The notes under the pieces: generated by a model
What the model was told of the DNA's origin: nothing
What the model saw: only the letters and a program-made list of their open reading frames with translations
The model's database searches: none
Position numbers and translations under genes: made by a program
Shown here: piece after piece, positions 36,290 to 48,400 of the stretch
Layout: each line of letters starts with the position of its first letter
Numbering within the stretch: the first letter of the stretch is position 1
NCBI GenBank assembly: GCA_949592205.1
Contig: CATIUR010000002.1
Location: 3,690,501-3,754,500, forward strand
Length of the DNA: 64,000 nucleotides
Source of the DNA: Helichrysum umbraculigerum
Taxonomy: Eukaryota; Streptophyta; Magnoliopsida; Asterales; Asteraceae
Reading direction: 5' to 3'

Positions 36290-38607
36290 TGTAACACCCA
36301 GTTCTCGGGTCTAGTAGTAATTTAATATTTTCTGACTGTGAATAATTATTTAATGTGTCAGAAAATAGTTTCATTTGTTATTTGAAAATAAATGAGGAAA
36401 AGAGTCGAATAATTTATTGTGACTAGTAAATTATTATTTGTTTTAAATTAACCTAGTTGACGGTAAAAGAAAATAGTTTTTCCTCGCAAATGGTTTTTAA
36501 GTTCCAGACAATAGATATAAAAGGGGACAAAACTAGTACACATAGTAATATAGTATCCAATATATGTGTAAAATAGTGATAATTCTCAGAAGTAATTCCA
36601 GTAAAATCGAGATGGTGCGAGAGGGAAAGATTAAAACCCTAAACTAACTAAAATCATCATCAATCTTCAAAGTTCTTATGAAATCAACTCCCCTCATTCT
36701 TCCTGCGGAGTACGGCCGAACCATTTACACCACAGGGATGATTTTGAAATCTGAAAACAAGTCTTGGAGTGAAATTGATGCTAGAAAACTATGATTCAAG
36801 CTTCAATAACATGAAGTAATCATCTCTTGATCATCCTAATCATGTTGTAAGTCTTAATTTCGTGATTTATATAACCCTAGAAAATGGGTTTTTGGGTGTT
36901 TGATTGAATTAACATGATTAACCTTGAATTAAGACATGTAATGATTATATAATTGTTAATTGATAGTTAATTCATGATTATAAGTGAAACCCTAAGCTAG
37001 AAATGATATAATTGAATTATGATCATGAAGATAGTTAAGGGTTTAGTTGAGTATTCATGAATTATGGCTTGTAATCATATTAAAGGGGTTAGTTGATATT
37101 TAAATCATGATTATAAGCTAAGACCTAACTTAGAATTGAGAAAATGATGTATGATCATAATAAAAGTTCATGAGTCTAGTTGATTATGCTAGAATCAAAG
37201 CTTTTAAGCTTATATTATCGAATATAAGTGGTAATGGTTTAACCATGTTAATGGTGATAATTTAATTTAAGTAAAGTGATGTTGTAATCATGAAGATCAT
37301 AACTTGATATGTAATTGTGAATCTTGATGTTTAAAGTGATTATTCATGAATTTGGCATAAATTGTGTTAAAGTGAGTTAAGTTAATAATCATTCAAATGA
37401 TTGAGTAAATATCATGTTAAATCATGTTGTAGTATCATTTTAATGGTGTTGAGAATTATAGTGATTATGATGATATTCATGAGTTATATGAGAAATTCGG
37501 TATAGATCATGATATAGAACAATTGATTTATAATCAAAGAGTGAAGTTAAAACTTATGTGGTTAAGTATTCATGAAACCTAGTATTGAGACTTGGATTAT
37601 GAACCATGTGATATGATATTGACATGAGTTGATTACTATGAATGAGTTACTAACTCGTTTTGTTTAATTGTAATTCTAGATAAACAGAAGACTCGGTGAC
37701 ATTAGACTACTGAGTGGACAACTGGGGTATTCGGTGAGTGGATCTATAACCTCAGTATGATTTAGTTGTAACAGGTTTGGTTACAACAAGTAACGTATTA
37801 TTACTGTTTTCGTTTTCCATTATGATTATATTTAGTAGTAATAATATTGTTGATAGACTGTTTAGTCTAATATGTTGACCTGATTAAATATGTGAAAATG
37901 TGATCACTTGTTATTTGGCCTTCGGGCATCATGACATTGAGGTCAACATGTTAGTTGGGTTTGGTTACTATTGTAAGACGACAGGAATTTCCTTGTACTT
38001 ATCATTAATAGGAAATTAGGTCGTATAAGATTAGTACCAAACTATCGGTCTCGTCCTTTATGGCCATAAGGATATGTACGATAAGTGTTCTTGGAGAATC
38101 CCCGGGTATTATGGTATCTCCAGAACCACCGATCCTCATTGACACGTTATTGTATTGAGATGTTATCTCATTGAAATAGAATTGTATGTTCTTGGCTGAA
38201 GGTTTCCCCAAGAACTCTAGACACTCTGTGATATCGTATATTTACGATTATTTGATGTAAACAGAGTTGTTATGCTAAGTTGGACTGTGTTTATTGGTTC
38301 CCTCACTTAGCTTTGAGCTAACACCCCCCCCCCCCCCCCCATTAACCCTTCTTACAGGTTATAGATTGGATGTTAGTTGGGCAAGAAGTTAGGCTGGATG
38401 GAATGTTTGACCACTGAGCGTGTACTCTGATATATTATTGGTTAAATCAGAAATGTTTTGTGAAATCATATAACACCTGAGTTAATAAACTATGATTTGA
38501 AATAGTTTGAATTTTATATTGGTTAAATAATGTAACATATAATGTATATATGGACTTTCGCTTCCGATGTATTATAATTAAATGATTGTAAAATGAGGGG
38601 TGTTATA
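36290..38607 (+). mobile_element. 2,318-bp solo LTR, TG...TA ends, forward copy
   Basis: Begins tgtaacaccc and ends gggtgttata, with the TSD ttttc at 36285-36289 and 38608-38612. It is the reverse-oriented relative of 39368-41574 and carries a pure C run of about 18 near 38323-38340. There is no primer site or polypurine tract and no coding region. Confidence 0.82.
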
Positions 38608-39367
38608 TTTTCTCCAACCTATATAATTTCCGGCAAGCCACCAAACGTTCCTTCGTGTAGTCGATGCTGCTATCTTCTTCCGTTTGTTAGCCCAAAGGTG
38701 ATTTCTAATCGACTCTCTCTTTCTGAATCATATTATAAATTCATTGTCTGACACAATTGTTAACTTATCAACAAAATCCTTTCTTCTAATTTAATCAATT
38801 CACATTCTTATATATTTGCGAGTAATACTTATCAACAAAAGCCTTACCTCTGATATTATTTAGGGTTTACTAGTTATATATTGCATGTCTTTGATATATT
38901 TGAGCAGAGAAATAATACATCATATTACTATATTAGTATCAACAATATTGATCCGATCGTACGACTGATTATATATTTGAATGAATAGATATAGATATGT
39001 TACATGCTAGCTCTTTATATCATATGTCCTTGCATCATATATTTTATATATGTTATAATTTTTTATTATACATATCATACATACAATACAATATGATATA
39101 TATATATATATATATATATGTCAACAACATATATAATATCCTCGTAAAATAACAACCCTCAACAATAGTATATGATCGAACAGAAAGAAGTTACATGAAT
39201 ACGAAAAAACAAAAAAAAAACTTTTGTTTTATAATGGTTGATCTTTGATTTTGATTTTTACTTTTGTTTCTATATGTATCCGATTGATCATTTCCACTCA
39301 TTGGCCGGCAATTATGCCATCACTATGTATAACTTTAAAAAATAAAAAATAAAAACAAAACAAAATT
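38608..39367. other. 760-bp spacer between the inverted solo LTRs
   Basis: AT-rich with an (AT)n run near 39094-39118. I see no gene, and exon 1 of the upstream inhibitor fragment is not found here. Confidence 0.65.
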
Positions 39368-41574
39368 TATAACACCCCCTATTTTCACTACCATTTTATA
39401 GTATATAATATCTCGAAAGCGCAGATAAAAGATACGTTAATCATTTTACATTACAGATTATATAAACAACTCAGGCTATCTCCAAATCATAACAATTTTA
39501 ATTTGGGTGTTATTTAATTTCAAATACAACTTGGGTTTATTCCAAAACCAATATCAGAGTAAGCCATCTGGTCAAACATTCCATCCCGAACAAACTTCTT
39601 GCCAATCCCGTTCTATCAAAACCATAACCTGCAAGAAGTGGGGTGGTGGGGTTAGCATAACGCTAAGTGAGTGAATAACTAATCAACAGTCCAACTTAGC
39701 ATAACAACTTTGTTTACAATAAATAATCGTAAACAAAAACATCACAGTAGATCGATGGTTCTTGGGGAAACCTTCAGCCAAGAATGCCAACAGTAAACAC
39801 AAGTAAACACATAATATCAATGAGAATAACATCTCAATACAATGAGGATCAGTGGTTCTTGAGATACCATAATACCCGGGGATTCTCCAAGAACACTTAT
39901 CATACATATCCGTATGGCCATAACGGACGAGACCGATAGTTTGGTACTAATCTCATACCACCTAATTTCCTATTAACGATGAGTACAAGAAAATTGCTGT
40001 CGTCTTACAATAGTAACCAAACCCAACCATCATGTTGACCCCAATACACTGATGCCCGAAGGCCAAATATCAAGTGATCACATATTAACATATTCAATCA
40101 GGTTAACATATCAGACTAAACAGTCTATCAACAGTATTATTACTATTAAACCAAAATCATCATGGTAAATCAAAAGCAATAATAATACGTTTACTCGTTG
40201 TAACCAAACCTGTTACAACTAAATCACACTAAGGATTAAAGATCCACTCACCGACACCTCAGTCGTCTACTCAGTAGTCTAATGTCACTGAGTCTTCTCC
40301 ACATCTGAGAATACAACAGAATAACACAAGTTAGTCACTTGTCTCAAAATTTATACAACAACATCATTCCAATATGTTTACACCCATAACTCTCCACAAT
40401 ACTCAATTCATATAAGTTTACATAATCATCACAATCATCTATATTCAAACCATACTTATATGAATTCATATTGTGGTTTTCAACAACATGTTTAACAACT
40501 ACTAAATGATAATACCACATGATACAACATGATATTTAACTCAATTATTCAATTCCTTAAATATCACTTAATCATGATCATAATTCAACTCTAACATGAT
40601 CATTAACCATACTTGTCAATTATACATCATTTATTTAAATTTAGAAGCTTTGATCCTTGAATTACACATTAAGTTCATAACTTGCTTCATAATCATAATT
40701 CAACACTTTCAACTCTAGGTTAAGTTTTAACTACAAATCATGAATTAAACATCAACAAACAATTTTAACATAACCACAAACTTTAATTCATGAATTATCA
40801 ACTAAACCCATAATTTTTCTTATGATCATACACTACTTCATTCATTTCTAAGTTAGGGTTTAACTAAACATCACGAATTAAGCCTTAACTAAGCTTTATA
40901 TTATCACTACAAGCTTTAATTCTATACCAATCATCCTAATTTCATCAATTACTCAAAACCCATTTTTATCACCAATCACATAATTCAAATTTCTCATTAT
41001 GTAATTGAATTAGTGTTAATAACACTTAATACAACCCTAACTAACATCAATTCTACCATTTTAAAACTTTAATTTCGGATTAAAATCAATAATTAGCTAA
41101 AATCCCAAAAACCCCAAATTCTAGGTTATAGAACTTGAAGAACACATGATCATACCTTGCTTAGGATGATTAGAAGGGCTTGAATTCGAACTTGAAAGCT
41201 TCAATTTGATGTTATGAAGTGAGTTTAATGATTAATGTAGGGTTTCATATGTGTATGTATGCGTATGATACGTATGTGTGTGTGGATATAAACCGACTCA
41301 ACATATGGGACTTATCATATAAGTGTTAAATTTTATTCCCCGTACGTATCATTGTCTGAAACTTAAAAATCATTTGCGAGGAAAAACCATTTTATTTTAC
41401 CGTCAACAATGTTAATTTAAAACACTTAATAATTTACTAGTCACAATAAGTTATTTGACTCTTTTCCCAATTATTCTCAAATAACTTAAACAAATTATTT
41501 CCTAACACATTAAATATTAATTTAAAGTCAGGAAAATATTATAAAACTACTAGACCCGAGAACTGGGTGTTACA
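39368..41574 (-). mobile_element. 2,207-bp solo LTR, TG...TA ends, inverted copy
   Basis: In the minus orientation it begins TGTAACACCCAGTTCTCGGG, matching the start of 36290-38607, and ends ...GTTATA. The TSD aaatt lies at 39363-39367 and 41575-41579. It has no coding region. Confidence 0.82.
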
Positions 41575-41646
41575 AAATTAATAGGCCAACTATAATTAAT
41601 TACTATTTAACTTCATTGTATTAGATCATTCAAGTATGTGTACGAG

Positions 41647-41872
41647 CAGGGGCGGAGCCAGGAAATATAAGTAGAGGGGGCGAAATAATTTTTTTATATT
41701 TATTTTGTAGTTTAGTGGGGGCGAAATATATTTTTTCTTATTTCTTTTGTAGTTTAGTGGGGGCGAAAATTTTAAAATGTCATTAATACCTTTAAAAAAA
41801 AATTTTTTACGTAATTTGAAAATTCTTGTGGAGGTGGCTTTCTACGCTGCCCCCGCCATGTCTTCGTCCCTG
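41647..41872. mobile_element. hAT-type MITE, 226 bp
   Basis: Terminal sequences are caggggcggagccagga and ...cttcgtccctg, with a perfect 8-bp TSD tgtacgag at 41639-41646 and 41873-41880. Inside, the unit tttgtagtttagtgggggcgaa is repeated. It lies 165 bp upstream of the inhibitor gene start. Confidence 0.88.
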
Positions 41873-42037
41873 TGTACGAGACCCCTTGAGGTTGTCAGTT
41901 GTCACCCAACATAACTTGATTACAGATTACATTTCTTGACATTATTTAATTATTATAAAAATTATAATTAACTTCACCTATGTATATAATTGTAATTGTG
42001 TATATGTATATTACAGGTAATTAAGATTGTATTAACC

Positions 42038-42443
42038 ATGTCCCAGTCTAACGACCAACAAAGTTTACCCTTTTGGATTAAACCCGTGTTCCAGAATAAC
42101 AAACAAAGTTCACCCTTCTGGATGGAACTAACTACTCCCTCATGTGAGTTCAATTAACTACCTATTTTTATATCTTTTTGGTAAGTAATTAAATTTTGTT
42201 TTCTGATCTTACATATTTTGTGGGGAAACAATTAATTAAATTGCAGCTGGGAAAACAAAATGGCCGGAGCTTATGGGATGGAAAGCTGAAGATGCTGAAA
42301 AGAAGATAAAGGAAGAGATGCCAAGGGCTACGGTTGACGTCATTCCTCCTAATACAGCTGTTACATTGGATATAAGGCAAACTCGAGTTAGGTTACACGT
42401 TGACTCGTCTCAAACTGTTATCAAGGTACCAAGAACTGGCTAG
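42038..42443 (+). CDS. potato inhibitor I family serine protease inhibitor
   Basis: Two exons, 42038-42143 and 42247-42443, join T|CT across a GT/AG intron to give 100 residues. There is no signal peptide. The inhibitor domain begins TKWPELMGWKAEDAEKKIKEE and ends VIKVPRTG. The binding loop reads AVTLDIRQTRVRLHVD: Leu is at the expected P1 and Asp at P1', followed by the conserved Arg pair that braces the loop, suggesting chymotrypsin- or elastase-like targets (inference from family members). There are no cysteines, so the loop is held without a disulfide. Exon 1 is unusual: a segment of about 17 residues, QSxPFW-containing, is duplicated in tandem. A hAT MITE sits upstream and a Tekay retrotransposon 237 bp downstream. 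The gene looks intact and could act in wound or herbivore defence. Confidence 0.85.
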
Positions 42444-42679
42444 ACCCTAGGGTACGTGGATCACGTTGGGTCAATTAAGATCATGTCAACTCGGCTTATC
42501 TTGTGCATGTTTTCTTGATTATATCATATCGTTCATGTTTGTTTAAACTAATGTCGAACCAGTACTCTACCTATAGATGTTAATTTTGTATGTTTTTTCA
42601 ACTCTCAGTTGAAAATGACCATAGATGATCGTTAGATAGGTGGATTAGATTGTACAATCGCATAACCAAAGAGGCCCAC
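42444..42679 (+). other. inhibitor gene 3' flank up to the Tekay insertion
   Basis: Contains the likely 3' untranslated region. It ends in the Tekay TSD cccac (42675-42679). No other gene seen. Confidence 0.6.
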
Positions 42680-45003
42680 TGTGACAACCGTCAAATTTAG
42701 GACTATAATTTAGTGCCTAATAAAGTTTTAATCCATGTAATTAGTTCTGTGTTAGGCTAATTAATGTATCAATTATTATATATATTGTTGAATATATATC
42801 TACAATTGTGCGGTTTGTTTAAATCGCACGAGCTTTAAATCGAATGAATTTTGATACAATAAATACGGACGTTGGTGATCAATTTTATTAAATAACGCTA
42901 TTATGTCAAAAATATTATTATTATAATATTACGTATTCATTCGTATCGTACAATCAGAAAGTTACACAACTTAAAATGTAAAACGAGCAAACAAATTAAC
43001 TTACCTTTTATAATTCAAATATTAAATGGTTAGTAAAATATTTAAATAAAATTTAACGTAATACGTTGTATCTTTAAAAGTAACAACTAATATATAAAAA
43101 AATTATTTAACGTTTTAACGACGGAGCAAACGAACACCGCACGGAGCGGGAACGCGGGGCGAAAATGGGGATTTAACCCCCACTCCCACCCACTTTCTTC
43201 CATTTCTCTTTTTCTCTATCTCTCACCTCCCTATTTTCTCTCAACAAAACCCAAACCAAAAATCATCAAAATCGCAAAATAAACACCTCAAACGACCTCG
43301 GATCTTCAAGCCCCTTTTACAATAAACGACCACCTCGCGACGATCTACACTTCTATCTTTCCGGAATTTCATTTCGGCGATTTGTAAGTTTCCGACACAA
43401 CTCCGAAAACTCTCGTTTTTAAGATTTATAACTTGCTAGTTGTTTGTATAACCTTGTAATGTCCTAAAATGGGTTGGGTAAAAATATTATGCCGATCGAT
43501 GGCCGGAAAACGCGTTTTTGGGGATGAATTTCCGATCAGACCCCGTACGTCGCATTTGGTCTGGAGCAGATGCGACGTAGCGACCTACGTCGCATTATAT
43601 CCCCAACGTCGCATACAGCGACGCAGCCTACTACGTCGCATTGACTTGCGAACGTCGCACATAGCGACGCAGACCTTAACGTCGCAATAACGAACCTACG
43701 TCGCATAAGCGACGTAGCACCCTACGTCGCTATTGACTTAGCACTGTTGACCTTAGCGACGTAACCCTTTACGTCGCAAAACTCTTACGTCGCAGGCTAC
43801 GTCGCACAAAACAGAATCTTGAAAACTCTAATTTTTACAAAGTGTCGAGCTTATACAACTTCAAATGCTTATGCAATATGACTTTTAGAACATAATGGGA
43901 CTCGTATTTCAAGTGTAACACTTCAAAAACAAGACGACAACAATAACACTTTTATTTTCAACTAATCACCAACGGTCCGTACGCATTTTCAAAAACATAC
44001 TTCAAAATCAAACAAGTCGTAGTAACTTGTAACAATACAATCAACCAAATCGGGGAAATTTGGACATTTAGTTAGACAAACAATTTCAATGGTAGTCTTT
44101 CGAGATACCAATACAATTAATAACAATTCAAGTGTCGTGGACACATTCAGGTTTCAAGTCTTTGGACACCAACACACTGCTAATTACTTCAAGTTTATTA
44201 CGTTAAACACATCAGAAACCAGGTGAGTTTCATAGCCCCATTTTCACTGCTTTACAACTAGGGGTGTGATATTACTACTCGATTTTGTTTTACAAGTAGA
44301 ACGCAAGTGACAAACTTCAAATACTACATGAGTTTCAAGCTAATCAATTTAAAGTCCTCCATAAGCATAGTCTCTAGTATTTTATAGCGTGAATGTTAGT
44401 ATATGATATCATATGGGATTGACAATCCTCATCCGGGTTAGCACGCACTAATCGGTCAAACGGATGTATTAGCATTTGGGAAGACGAGTGTTGATTAGGC
44501 ACTCGTAGGAGGCAAATCAGTTAGGTTTCCTTAACTGGGCCTGACAAATCAGTTAAGCTCAGACTATGTGCTCATGGACAGTATAACTTTTATTTTGCTT
44601 AATTGCATTTTAAATTCAATATAAATCTTGCGGTTCTTACAACTATATATTGACATACAAACCTGTGAGCTCACCAGTGTTTTCGCTGACCCATTTTAGT
44701 ATTTATCACAGGTACCCAGCAGTAGTTTGGCTGCACAAGCAGGAATTATTAGCTCGAGTCAGCATACATACAACTAGAGATTGGACTGCATTATTATATT
44801 TTGTAAAAGTAATTATGCTATGTAATCTCTAAATTTCAGGAACCGAGCTAATGTAACTATATTTTGATGTAAACATTTATTTTATTTATACAAGTTTAAA
44901 ACGACGCATATAGTGGTCGTTCATTATATCTTATGTGCTTTGTATATTGATTAGTGACACCCAAATCAAGCTTCCGCAAATCATTAAATTTGGGGGTGTC
45001 ACA
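42680..45003 (+). repeat. 5' LTR of the Tekay-type element
   Basis: 2,324 bp. Includes a cluster of ACGTCGC/GCGACGT motifs at 43545-43806. Short ORFs within it are duplicated exactly in the other LTR and are not supported as genes. Confidence 0.95.
43545..43806. repeat. ACGTCGC motif cluster in the Tekay LTR
   Basis: About 16 copies of ACGTCGC or its complement (roughly 11 forward, 5 reverse) lie in 262 bp, spaced irregularly at 8-30 bp. The 3' LTR copy (about 50808-51077) has one more unit. Each motif has an ACGT core, the general bZIP-recognised core, and CpG sites. Confidence 0.88.
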
Positions 45004-45006
45004 GAT

Positions 45007-45018
45007 TGGTATCAGAGC
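45007..45018 (+). other. primer binding site of the Tekay-type element
   Basis: tggtatcagagc starts four bases after the 5' LTR. Confidence 0.9.
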
Positions 45019-45461
45019 CTAAGGTTATAGTGAACTAGGTTGCATCTAGTGGGCCTAGACTATGACCGTTAGGCGGTATTCCTTATTAGTTATGACTAGT
45101 TCAGGGATTACATCATACGACTTTAATTTAACATAGCCTGATCAACTATGTACAATTAAAGAAAGATGATGTGAAATCTGAAAGAGTTATGTTGAACAGG
45201 AATGCATTAGTTGACTCTGACCTCGAGAGAAACGGGACTCAAAACACGTCTGTGCTAGACACTCAATAGGTTATTATGTGATATACATATATATATACAT
45301 AAATAGACCTCATTACAACTTTAGGCTATATTATATTATATTATATGAATATAGGCCTCTTTCTTTCAAACGTTTTGTCTCGGAATGACAAACACACCAC
45401 TAGTTCATCATACTCGGACTAGTATCTTATTTCATTTCCTTGTTCTTTCTTACTCAGCATC

Positions 45462-48400
45462 ATGCCTCCACGTCGTCAAATTACCCTTAGCGAAGCTGAG
45501 ATCGCGGGAATAATTGCCCGCAGTGTGACTGAAGCCTTGGCTACCCGAACACCACCTGGTAGTGAGGACACCGCAACCAATACTCCACCACCCAAACCCT
45601 GCTCCTATAAGGATTTCCTTAGCTGTAAACCACTATACTTCAAGGGCACGGAAGGTGCCATTGGTTTGATCCGTTGGATTGAGCGCATGGAATCTGTTTT
45701 CAGTCTCTGCGACTGCACTGAGAACAACAAGGTCAAATTCGCTGTTTACACCTTTCAGGAAGGTGCATCCACGTGGTGGAAAACCCACGCAAACTCTGTA
45801 GGCCTTGAGGTTGCAAACCGACTTCCTTGGGCCGAACTGAAGAAGAAACTGACAGAGAAGTACTGTCCTGAAGAAGAATTGCATAGGCTGGAGGAAGAAT
45901 TCTGGCATCTGGAAGTGCAGGGAAATGATGTTGCTGATTATACCACCAAGTTCCAACAGTTTGCCTTATTATGCCCGGGTTTGGTCGAACCAGAAAGTAA
46001 GGGCATCAAGAAATACATTCGTGGACTTCCCGAGAACATTCAGGGGAACGTCGCCTCATCCAAACCAACAACTACTGAGAGTGCCATTCGATTGGCCCAC
46101 GAACTCATGGCTCTAGTTGTCAGCCGTGAGACCTCCAACACCTCATCCTCCAACAAACGCAAATCCACTGAACACCACCACAACTCCAACAAGAAAAACA
46201 ACGACATCCAAGTCTACAATACCAACTCTGAAACCACCCGCAACTACACCGGGGACAGACCTTATTGTCCCAAGTGTAACTACCACCATTTTGGTCAGTG
46301 CGGTACTCCTTGCAACAACTGCAGGAGGCAAGGGCATTTGACTAAAGATTGCCGAGCTCCCAAATCCAACAACAACCCCTCTGACAGAAATACCCGCCAA
46401 CCTAGGTCCTGCTATGAATGTGGAAACCCAGGACACTTCAGGGATTCTTGCCCAAAGTTGAAGAATAAGGGCAACAACAACAACAACTCCCGCAACAACA
46501 ACAACAACGCCAAAAGTACTGCTTTCGTGATCAACTCAGGGGACGCCCGTCTGGACCCGAATGTGGTCACGGGTATGTTCCTCCTCAACAATTTAACTGC
46601 TTCCATTCTGTTTGATACTGGTGCCGATAGGAGTTTTATTTCCGATGAATTTTGCCCTCTACTTGACATTACACCTGTTGCTTTAGACGTTAAGTACACC
46701 GTAGAGCTAGCAAATGGCAAGCTGATAGAAACCGATAGTGTGATACCTAATTGCACTTTAAATCTAGCCGACGAAACCTTCCCCATAGATCTTATGCCTA
46801 TTGAGATAGGAAGTTTCGATGTCATCGTAGGCATGGACTGGTTATCCAAACATCGCGCCGAAATCATCTGCTATGACAAAATTGTTCGCATACCTCTCAC
46901 TGTCGGTAGAACCCTAGTCATACAGGGGGAGACCGGAGGGACGAGGCTCAACCTCATATCTTGTTTAAAAACCCGAAAATTTCTGAGAAAGGGTTATCCT
47001 GCAATCCTCGCGCACATCATGGAGAAAAAGTCGGAGGAGAAGCGACTTGAGGATGTTCCAATTGTTCGAGACTTTCCAGAAGTCTTTCCTGAAGAACTAC
47101 CTGGTCTACCACCACCAAGACAGGTTGAGTTCTCAATCGATCTTGTACCCGGTGCTGCGCCTGTGGCCCGAGCGCCATACCGTTTAGCTCCATCCGAACT
47201 TCAGGAGTTGTCCACCCAGTTACAGGAACTCCTGGAACGAGGGTTTATCAGGCCGAGTTCTTCACCTTGGGGAGCTCCGGTCCTATTCGTTAAGAAGAAA
47301 GATGGTTCCTTTCGAATGTGTATCGACTATCGAGAGTTGAACAAGTTAACTGTCAAGAACCGGTATCCACTTCCTCGAATCGATGATTTGTTCGACCAAC
47401 TGCAAGGGTCGAGTTGTTATTCAAAGATTGATCTCCGATCCGGTTATCATCAATTGCGTGTTCGCGATGCCGATATTCCAAAAACCGCTTTCAGAACCCG
47501 TTACGGGCATTACGAATTCCAAGTGATGCCATTCGGCCTAACCAATGCACCGGCTGTATTCATGGATCTTATGAATCGGGTGTGCAAGCCTTATCTTGAC
47601 AAATTTGTCATTGTCTTCATCGACGACATCCTTATATATTCACGAAACAAAGAAGAACACGCGCAACACCTCAAAACCATCCTTGAACTGCTTAAACACG
47701 AGGAGCTCTATGCCAAGTTCTCTAAGTGTGAGTTCTGGATCAAAACCGTTCAATTCCTTGGCCACGTGATTGACAGTCAGGGGATTCACGTTGACCCGTC
47801 AAAAATCGAGGCTATCAAAGATTGGCAATCGCCAACCACTCCAACCGAAGTACGGCAGTTTTTGGGACTTGCCGGGTACTATCGACGCTTCATTGAAAAT
47901 TTCTCCAAGATAGCCATACCACTCACGACTCTGACCCAGAAAGACAAAAAGTTTGACTGGACTGAGAAACAAGAGTCGGCATTTCAACTCTTAAAGCAAA
48001 AGCTTTGCAGTGCTCCTATCCTATCATTACCCGAAGGCACCGATGATTTCGTGGTATACTGCGATGCTTCTCATCAAGGTCTCGGTTGTGTGCTCATGCA
48101 ACGAGACAAAGTCATAGCTTATGCTTCCCGACAGCTCAAGATTCATGAAAAGAATTACACCACCCACGACCTCGAGCTAGGAGCTGTCGTTTTTGCCCTC
48201 AAAATCTGGAGACATTACCTTTACGGTACCAGATGTACAATTTTCACCGACCATAAAAGCCTTCAACACATATTCGATCAGAAGGATCTCAACATGAGGC
48301 AACGTCGGTGGGTCGAGTTACTTACGGATTACGACTGCGAACTCAAATATCATCCAGGCAAAGCAAATGTTGTTGCTGACGCCCTCAGTCGAAAAGAGCG

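Noticed and set aside
36078..36314. Histidine-rich ORF
   Set aside because: Product of the (CAT)n microsatellite.
43469..43690. 73-codon ORF repeated at 50728-50949
   Set aside because: It lies in the Tekay LTR, is duplicated because the LTR is duplicated, and reads through the ACGTCGC array.
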